From the NCBI GenBank assembly GCA_030248065.1, contig JASAMV010002557.1, positions 1-64,000 of the forward strand: DNA of 64,000 bases. The letters run 5' to 3'. The notes beneath the pieces are model-generated. The model was not told where the DNA came from and made no database searches. It was given only the letters and a program-made list of their open reading frames with translations. The position numbers were made by a program, and so were the translations under genes. This DNA comes from Rhynchonema sp. JSB1_4 (taxonomy: Eukaryota; Nematoda; Chromadorea; Monhysterida; Xyalidae). The stretch's first letter is position 1. Each line of letters starts with the position of its first letter. Positions 56,318-64,000 of the stretch are shown here, piece by piece.

Positions 56318-58783
56318 TTAATCCGTTTCAGGTTCCATTTGCATTTTGTTGGCTTGCCGACCTTCGACCCAGTTGTAGAAGTCATTATAGTCACCTTGCG
56401 CTGTTTGACCTTCCTGCAAATATGCCTGTTTTTGGTTGTGGATCGGCATTCTGTTTAAGTGTTGACAAAAGGATAAGCCCTCACGTCCGGTTCCTTCCAT
56501 TTCTTATAACATGGCATGAACGGCATCATTTTGAGTATCCTTGTGCCCACCTGAAAAGCATAAAGTCGTTTGATTGTGCCGCTCTTTGAACCCCTTGGTA
56601 ATTGCGGTGTGGACCACTGATTTTTCAACAGCTGTACTTAACCAACCACGTGATCGCACATCGTGTGGTAGAAGAACACCAACGGCCCGAGTATCAACGC
56701 AAACACGACGTAGAATATCCACATAACCGGACTGGCCAGATGCACGGCCAAAACTGCAGATCCATACGCTGCCAATGCACATGGTGTGATGAACAGGACT
56801 CCCTTGCGACTGATTCTGAGATAAGGGAACACAAATTTTTGCCTCGGTTTTGAATAGCGATACATGACGGTGCACGAAGCTCTCAAACTGGGTGCTTACA
56901 CGGCGTGCATGTATTGTCCCATGTCGGTTTCATCCAATTTCTTGTATCTTTCTTGTGATGCCGCCTCACCCGCGATTCCGGTCGCAAAGAAAATCAGTAT
57001 CAAGGGAGTAACATACACCCACGCTTGCCGTGTGTTCATATCGCAGAAGCAACTGGAACAGGTAAATTAATTGAGTACTGACTAGCCGGCTGAAATCACA
57101 TGTCATTAGTCACTCACTGACAACCGGACTTTCCATAAAATTGGTACGCAATGCCCAGACTGATGCCCATGATCACCGCTGGGATACCGACTCCAATTAT
57201 TGCATTGATGATCGTGTGGAAAAAGCCGTCCTTTGGTACCACGTAGGTTGCAATGCTGAAGCGAAATAGTAAATCTACTGATTCTGGTACACCGACGGCA
57301 GCTCGAAATTTGATCCGGAACAAACCTGTATGCGTGCAGCGCTTCCAAGAAAAAGTACGTCATCGTGCACAAGAAGAAGAACTGCTCCAGGAATGATATG
57401 ATGAAACATACACCCTGCAATATTTAGTCATTGTTTTCAAACGCTAGCTATGAAAGAACGACAAGTGAACCGCACCGTTTTGCCATCGCTGCCAATATCC
57501 ATGTCCTCAAACGGCACGGCAATCATCAGGATAGCCAAAATCAGAGTAACTTCCTCAGCCATGTGGATTGCTCGCTCGGGTGTAAAACGACTGCAAACCA
57601 CACACTTGTCTCAGTTATAGCAGTCAGCTTGCACAAATCTAATGTGACTTACCAGAACGTGAAAAATATGAGCAGTACAGCTACACACCATCCGATCACC
57701 CAAACGCTTGCGATTTCACGACAGACCAAAATCGGTGTTTGCCAGGATTCCTTCATCGCGTTGCAGGTTTCATTGGCCGGTGGAGCGGGTGGCGTAGGGG
57801 GTGGATCTGTATATGGGTTCCGCATTGTAGATAGAAGTCCGATAGAATAAGACACGACATGATTTCCTTGAAATCTGACACGATTTACTGACCAACACAT
57901 TGCATTACGACATTCGGATCCCATCCGTCCGGCACAACTTTGCCGTGGAAACACTTGCAGTGCGCTGGTCGACCGGTGTCGTTCGCACAGAACGATGTCA
58001 CGCCGTCACACGGTGGATAACAGCCACCTTTAGATTTCAGAATTGTTTTGCTTGATTGTTAGATACAGATAGAACGATAGAAATACCAAGGTCGATCAAA
58101 CTTGATGATGGGATGTCACTTGCCTTGGAAGCGCGTGATTCTTATATTAAGGATATTAAGAAATCTACTGGAGCCACTAATTTGTCCTGGTTATTAGTTA
58201 TTCATTTTAGTTCGAGAAACATCTGTTGCGCTGGACGAAATTAGTGGCGTCACTGAATTTCTTAATATCCTTAATTCAAAACAGTCACGTGACCAAGGCA
58301 GATCACATCCGATCCGATCACCGAGTTTGGTATCGCTCAATGTTGGCAAAATACTCACAAACACAGCTGCGCCATCGTTCCTCTTGTGTTACCATCACCT
58401 TCTTTGGTGGAGTGTCGCCCGTAGTTGTTTCGCAGAGCTGACCGCCATTTTGGGGCAAGGGATTGTTGCAATAACGTTTCACCTGAAGAATGCAGTGCAG
58501 TATCACTACAAATCTGCATGGGTGTGTGAAATTACCAACCCGTTCATATCCGCCATACATACAACAGTCGATGTCACCGTTGACTTGCCAGGGCGACCAC
58601 TTGCCTTTGACCGCCACCAGAGGCGCTGGGGTTGCGTCCTGAGCGTCGTTGAGACGAAAGAGGAAAAGTGGCTGAAATGTTGGGCATCTACCAAGATATG
58701 TCTCACAGACAAAAATCGAAGATTTCAGGATCATACTCATTAGATTAATGAAAGGTACACCTTACCACAAGTAGCGTCTTCAT
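56318..58783 (-). CDS. Receptor C: TSR-domain, adhesion-GPCR-like paralogue
   Basis: Exons: 58766-58783, 58540-58671, 58359-58482, 57893-58027, 57653-57806, 57476-57590, 57326-57414, 57118-57255, 56900-57052, 56647-56815, 56485-56550, 56318-56413; 462 residues. Thrombospondin-like domain GKWSPWQVNGDIDCCMYGG and KRYCNNPLPQNGGQLC; EGF-like segment CDGVTSFCANDTGRPAHCKC; a proline linker DPPPTPPAPP before helix 1. The transmembrane region is closest to receptor B (IATYVVPKDGFFHTI, ISRKGVL, SPVMWIFYVVFALILGPL). The tail is shorter, with DYNDFYNWVEGRQ. Intron 3 contains an inverted-repeat insertion absent from A and B. Confidence 0.85.
58096..58320. repeat. Inverted-repeat insertion in receptor C intron 3
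   Basis: Two arms of about 90 bp are complementary, including TTAAGGATATTAAGAAAT with ATTTCTTAATATCCTTAA, and TGCCTTGG stretches further out. It is MITE-like, with unclear outer limits and target duplication. CCGATCACC(A/G)AGTTTG-like sequence at its right edge recurs near 44570. Confidence 0.6.
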
Positions 58784-60181
58784 AGCATCATAAATTCAAA
58801 TTCTTCAGTAAACTTGTTCAGTTGCTTACTCTGAAAGATGAGGTAAACTGTGACAATGCTTTTGGGAGAAATTTTTCAGATACGTTTCGGCGAAGACAGG
58901 CATTATGCGCTGGACGGATCAGGTGCCTTCGTTATAGCAGTCACGTGATTACTAACCACACAACACGCAAGTCTAACGTTGTGATTTGCGAAATGCCACG
59001 AAACTGCTGGCTGCGCGAGCTACGTGTGCTTTACAGATCAGGCAATGCGTTTAAAAAGCTTCTCCTAAATGTATTGTCAGAGTATACATATGTTTTGTTG
59101 ACAAGTCTAAAATGTCTGCCAAGCTAGTTAACCAGCTTCAAAACTGGAAAACAACGCATCTCTGGTACACGCGATGTTTTTGTTTGGGGAAGGGCACATA
59201 CATTCAGGCAAACTTTGATGCGCTGGTCGTATCCTAGCACCGACACACGCACAATGAAACCCCAGTCACTGTACCCTATTGAAACGGGCCCTGGTGCAGT
59301 TAGAGCCTACACTGCCCAATTCATTGGTTCCAAGTCCGAAAACATTTATTATTTTCTATTAAAATGGCAAGTTAGCAAAGGTTACGGCAATCGCATGCAT
59401 CAAGCTAGCGACTGACTTCGAGCAAAATTTCTGAACCAGACCTAACACCAACATTCTAACTTTTACATATCCTGAGCCGATTGAATTCCCAACTAATCAT
59501 CTATGTATTACCTTCACGGTGCTATGTCGAGATTGCTATTGTCGTCAGGTGAAGAGGGGCAGTGCACCAGTGGTTGCTATGTGGGAGCTATTGTTGTCAA
59601 ATACATGCACTGGCTTCGTTGCTTTATGGCGTGAGCGCATGTATCCATACCATGCTGACCACGTATAGCGTATTAGTGCACCAAGGTGACATGGGCTTGT
59701 GGTCCAACGCATCGTACGTGATACCATATGTCAGTCAATACGCTTTTCGGGGACCTATAGCGGGTGCATAGTCTGTAAAAGGACCTCTTTCTTACAACGA
59801 TGTTGGCAGCCTTACTATGGATCATATGTACGACTGTTTGCTAAACAAGTTGTGGCTTCACTTTCTGCGAAGAGGTGTTTTTTGTTTTAGAAATGGAGTG
59901 GGTTGCGTTTGACGTCTTGCACATGAATGTGATACGATCATTTTTATCCCCACATTCAGTTTGTAGCGGTACACAAACAGGCAAATAAGGTGCTCTCTCA
60001 TGCTGTGGCAATCGAATGCCAAAAAAATTTGTGGGAATTTGAACTGCATAATCGGAACAAACTACTTCAGAAAAAGTTAGCAGATACATAGTTGTTGGTC
60101 ATTTCCTTAGCATTAACTTAGCCTCTATTCATAGCAAGCTTCTGCTCACTTGCACCACCAATATCAGTGCAGTCATTGAGA
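58784..60181. other. Intergenic region between receptor C and the acidic secreted protein gene
   Basis: I see no gene here. The two flanking genes are divergent, so promoters of both should lie in it. Confidence 0.5.
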
Positions 60182-61119
60182 ATGAAATTTTCCACATTAT
60201 TGGCTGTTGCCGCGCTGACGCAAATCCAGGTGCTCGACGCAGGTCAGACTACCGACTACCTATTCTTTGAATTGAACTTAAATACGATCTGCGTGATTTG
60301 TTAAAACGCGGATCCTGTGTGTTAGATTTCAGCTGTTCACTTCAGTTACAGCACCTTCAGATTCACCTACGACAATTTCAGTTGAAGCCGTCGCGGTGAC
60401 ACATGATGGCACCGATTCCACAAAAGGAAGTGAAAGCGAGGTACCGATGACTGAAGTTGAGAATTCCGTTGGTTCATATCCTGGCAGCGAACATAAACAT
60501 ACCGAAACGCCAGCTGCCGGCGCTGATGAAGTGCAACAAAAAACTGTTGCTCCGGACTTTGAACCCACAAAAGAAAGTGACGATAAGAAACTGATAGGAG
60601 AAGAAAATCCTGGTGATTCAACTAATCCGCGTAAAGACACCGAATCGCCGTCGCCAAAGGTCGATGGCCAACCCGTGGTGCCAACTAAAGAGTCTGAAGA
60701 ACAACCAACAGTCGTTGCTCAGAACTCTGCCACAAAAGGAAGTGATGATACGGAGCCAAGAGAACAGAGCAACCTGATTAGTGCAATCGATCGCATTGAA
60801 AATGAAGATACCGAAACGAAGTCGCCAGCGGCAGATGCGGAACCTGTCGCGTCGCTTAAGGAATCTGACGAGCAACAAGCAACTCTTGCTCAGCAGCGAG
60901 TCGAAAATAACAAGAACGTGGTTTCTGGCTCAAATATCGGTGCAAAAGAAGCGGTTGTGGCCATCGATCCTAAATCAAGTGAGAACGAGTCTGACACGAA
61001 TGAAGATAAAGCATCAGGATCAACAAAACACGTCTCTGACGAAACCCCCTCAAATCACACAGCCACGAGCGAAACAAATGATCAAAACAAAAAGGAGTCA
61101 AATGACAAATCCGAGAAAG
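60182..61119 (+). CDS. Secreted acidic, Ser/Thr/Glu-rich repeat protein
   Basis: Exon 1, 60182-60242, encodes a signal peptide MKFSTLLAVAALTQIQVLDA. Exon 2, 60346-61119, adds 257 codons of low-complexity sequence rich in Glu, Asp, Ser, Thr and Lys. A ~50-residue unit is loosely repeated: EPTKESDDKK, VPTKESEEQPTVVAQ and ASLKESDEQQATLAQ each follow a TE(T/S)(P/K)(A/S)P-like segment. The protein is probably disordered and secreted; acidic matrix, mucin-like or protective roles are all possible and I name none. A good donor (AAAG, then GTTGGT) ends exon 2. A possible last exon at about 61588-61735 keeps phase and ends in a stop, across an intron that holds a MITE; without splicing the frame stops at 61207 near the MITE edge. 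Confidence 0.7.
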
Positions 61120-61207
61120 GTTGGTATGCAGAATGGTGCTTTGACCGGTCAAATAAGTTGAACAACAGATTCCTGCTGAGAGGGCGCCACGAAAATATGT
61201 CAGTATA

Positions 61208-61530
61208 GTCCTTCCACCAGCTCATGGCACTTTGTGTTGTTGCTGGCTGGTTTGCTCCCTTCCTCCACGTTCTAATGAAAGAGAAATTGAGTGTGAGCGA
61301 TTTTGCAAAAAAGACTGAAAGAATAATAAAATGTGTCGAAAACGATTGAATTCGATCAAATTTAAAATTAAATTAAATTAAAATCTACAAAACACGTCGA
61401 TTTCATAAAAACAGCAATTTAGGAGCAAAAATAATTTTTTTCGGAAACTCAATTTCTCTTTCATTAGAACGTGGAGGAAGGGAACAAGTCGGCCAGCAGC
61501 AACACAAGTGCCATGAGCTGGTGGACGGAC
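61208..61530. mobile_element. TA-flanked MITE, copy 2
   Basis: Ends GTCCTTCCACCAGCTCATG / CATGAGCTGGTGGACGGAC with TA on both sides; the long inverted arms include CTTCCTCCACGTTCTAATG. The middle is AT-rich. It shares its sequence with the copy at 33702-34004 throughout. Confidence 0.85.
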
Positions 61531-61532
61531 TA

Positions 61533-62321
61533 TACGTTCATTTTCTCGTGCTCTTGTTTGTTTTTCCCTGCTGTCGACGAACACTGCAGTGCTGAATGAG
61601 ATTTACCAACAAGTTCGGTACCCGACCCATACAAACGATATACAGGCATCCTACATCACGTGCACCATCATCTCAAGAAAGCATGGAACACAGTGGTGGA
61701 CTGGTTTGGCCGTTGAAGAATCGCCGATCTCCAATTAGGCAAGCACATGTTGAGAATATAATACCTTGGATGAGCCGAAGGACGGCTAACATTATAAAGT
61801 TAAACACAGTCTTCTTGGCGTCGTCTGCATTGCAAGATTAAGACACACAGTATACCGACATTTATTGCTGGCTTTATTGACGTGCACGAAAAATAAAAGA
61901 TCATCAATGAGAAGCCGAATCCTTCTGCATGAACATATCCACGTACAGTACATACACACAAGACAACTTATGTTAAGGTATCTTACATATGTTCGCAAGG
62001 ATATTAAATTAGGCTAAATGAGAGTAATAACTTGTGAGCCATAGATCGTGTAGGTTGTTCGAAGACCTTAACATTATCGTCTATCCCACGGTAGAGGCCA
62101 TAGATAATGCTGTTGCCACATCATATTTTGTGTCTCAATGGAAAGCATCGTTTTCACAAATTGCATGTTGCACAAGTGTGGACCTGTACCCATGCGCGCC
62201 TACTTCCTAACGTGTGCTTCAAGCAACATCTGCTATACATGAGCTATGGTGTGGTCGGGCCGGGTATCGCGTGACTAACACCAGAACACGAGCGATTTAA
62301 ATCTAAGGAATCATTATACAC
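61533..62321. other. Region between the acidic protein and EGF protein genes
   Basis: It contains the possible terminal exon of the acidic protein (61588-61735). An alternative 81-codon frame at 61596-61841 is also open. The rest shows no coding signal. Confidence 0.4.
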
Positions 62322-63773
62322 ATGGCAATGTCTCAATTTTGGCTCACCATTGCGCTCTTGGTTCTGGCCGGCGGTTGCCTCGTCGTTCATGCACTGGATT
62401 ACCGAGGTTAGAAACTATAAACACATTAACTCAGAATCATTTAATAAGTCAAATTATTTGCCGGCTTTTTTAATTCAAGACAAAGACGAAATGAACAAAT
62501 ATTACAATGAACCAATCGCCGTCCTGCCACATGGCACACCTGAGACAGAAAAATGGGATTATTGTTACTGGGAAACACGGGAGAATAAAACTTACCAGGC
62601 AAGGCCGTGCGCCGACAATGCAGTGTTGGTGAGTGTCTTCTGAGTTGATTTCGTTTGGGAGGGATAGGCATGTATGAAAAGGTAGCGATTTTATCGATAC
62701 TTAAGTCACCATTCTGCAGGTGACGAAGACGAATCGCCAGCTCTACAAAGTATGCGAATGTAAAAACGGCTATTGGGGAGATGGATACACCGGATGCTGT
62801 TAGTTGGTTAAATTTATGAAAACTCCATGTCTTGGCGTGTAGTGGTGCAGTCCAGAACACACGATGGGGTAGCCTGCTTAGTGCAACGCGTGTGTCAGTA
62901 GCCACGCTCTTTCGCAGATCGGGACTGTATCCATCATCCTGACGTGGCCCATTTGTCGGAGTGGGACCAATCGGATGCAGTTCGAAAGTGGGACGAACAG
63001 TGTGCTGCGCAACTGTCATTCACGAAGTGCTATTTGTCGGTGAGATGCGAGTTGTTTCTAGTTTTACAGTGTTTGCGAAATATCCTCAATCCTTTGTCAT
63101 GGCTCAATGCTCCTCCCTCAGGAAACAAACGAAATTCAATGCGCTTGTCAGCAAGGTCTAAAGGAAGTTACTGTGAATGGCAAAAAAGGATGTGCAGGTG
63201 AGGCCAATTTGCGCCAAATGTGCTAGGCCATAGGGAACCGTCAAGCTCTGAATGTTGTTTCAGAAATCAATGAGTGCGAGCATTGCATCATCGATTGTCA
63301 CCGACCTTCCCGATGTGTGGACCAAAGCCCAAAGGTTGATATGAACTGGTACACATGCGAATGCGGTCCAGGCTTTGACGGTAACGCAATGAAGGGCGGA
63401 TCTTGCAGCGGTAAGTTTCATTGAATCATGCAAAACTAAAACATGAGTAGGGACTGTTGTCTTTGACCTGTTTTTAGACATCGATGAGTGCAAGCAGAGT
63501 CAACATTACTGTAAGTCGATTCATGCCGATTGCTACAACACGGCACCGTTTTTCGTCTGCTCATGTCGATCTGGATGGAAAGGCCTGAACAACACAGGTT
63601 AGTGACAAAATGAATACATTGGCCCCTCGTTGTCACTTCTATCACAAACGTCGTCACCTTATTTTTTTACAGGGCGGTTCACAAGATCAAACTTCGTTAG
63701 ATACAGGACTATTTCGCCATACAAGATGCACAACGACACAGTCTGCGAACGTTTGTTCAATTCTACTTGTTAA
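62322..63773 (+). CDS. Secreted protein with two calcium-binding EGF domains
   Basis: Exons 62322-62406, 62480-62628, 62720-62798, 62918-63039, 63122-63197, 63264-63410, 63478-63597 and 63673-63773; phases close, 292 residues. It starts with a signal peptide (WLTIALLVLAGGCLVVHA). A novel Cys-containing N-terminal part (YCYWETRENKTYQARPC, CECKNGYWGDGYTGCC) and CACQQGLKEV are EGF-like remnants. They are followed by two clear calcium-binding EGF modules beginning EINECEHC and DIDECKQSQHYC, the latter ending FVCSCRSGWKGL. A short basic tail ends in ...NSTC. There is no transmembrane segment, so it is probably an extracellular matrix or adhesive protein. A polyadenylation signal is at 63964. Confidence 0.88.
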
Positions 63774-63963
63774 TGGGGGAGCGCAATAACCCCTCGCCGT
63801 ACATAAGAGTTTTCCAAGATAACATCCAGATAACATATTTTATAAAAGCACAACGTGACTCAGAATCGTTTTTCGCAAGCTATTGTGACCTGAAGATGAT
63901 CGTGTGATCATGGAAATCCAGCCGGTGCAGTTATTCTATTGCTTGACGATCAGGGTAAGCTCA

Positions 63964-63969
63964 AATAAA
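63964..63969 (+). other. Polyadenylation signal of the EGF protein gene
   Basis: AATAAA, 190 bp after the stop codon. Confidence 0.55.
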
Positions 63970-64000
63970 TTCAAAAATCAGCCAGTGCACTCAGCACGCA

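Overview
The window is animal nuclear DNA. Genes are split by short GT-AG introns (often ending TTTCAG), there is no bacterial-style gene packing, and the recognisable proteins are metazoan: vinculin, ZC2HC1, WDR46/BING4, adhesion-type seven-helix receptors and calcium-binding EGF modules. Vinculin has only two central repeats (vertebrates have three; nematode vinculin is described as having two), and a minisatellite carries GCCTAA runs, the complement of the nematode telomere unit TTAGGC. Both hint at an ecdysozoan, perhaps nematode-like, but neither proves it.

Layout. 1-2,544: a gag-only BEL/Pao-like LTR retrotransposon with apparently identical LTRs, sitting in an intron of vinculin. 2,775-22,406 (minus): the 5' two thirds of the vinculin gene in 13 exons; intron 1 is 12.8 kb and holds two large same-strand coding exons (10,504-12,623) that are either a nested gene or an alternative vinculin N-terminus. 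22.9-29.2 kb: dense repeats. 29,687-33,429 (plus): a zinc-finger protein gene. 34,150-35,114 (minus): a one-finger ZC2HC1 gene. 37,667-44,714 (plus): a coiled-coil protein with an optineurin/NEMO-like layout, whose 4.3-kb first intron is packed with nested transposons. 45,596-49,441 (plus): WDR46. 49,851-58,783 (minus): three tandem paralogous receptors with identical 12-exon structures. 60,182-61,119 (plus): a secreted acidic repeat protein. 62,322-63,773 (plus): a secreted EGF-domain protein.

The most unusual content is a radiation of non-autonomous hAT-like elements. At least ten copies can be delimited from sequence alone by CAGNG...CNCTG terminal inverted repeats and intact or nearly intact 8-bp target-site duplications. 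Each family carries its own 15-20 bp short repeat beside long G or C runs, and many have a GCGCGC-type palindrome in the middle. They are nested several levels deep (37.8-41.2 kb), and one composite appears to have been multiplied as a unit. No transposase gene is visible here.

Coding exons were found by matching splice sites, reading phase and family similarity. Phases close exactly in every gene except one WDR46 junction at about 47,275. Untranslated exons and transcription starts cannot be seen.
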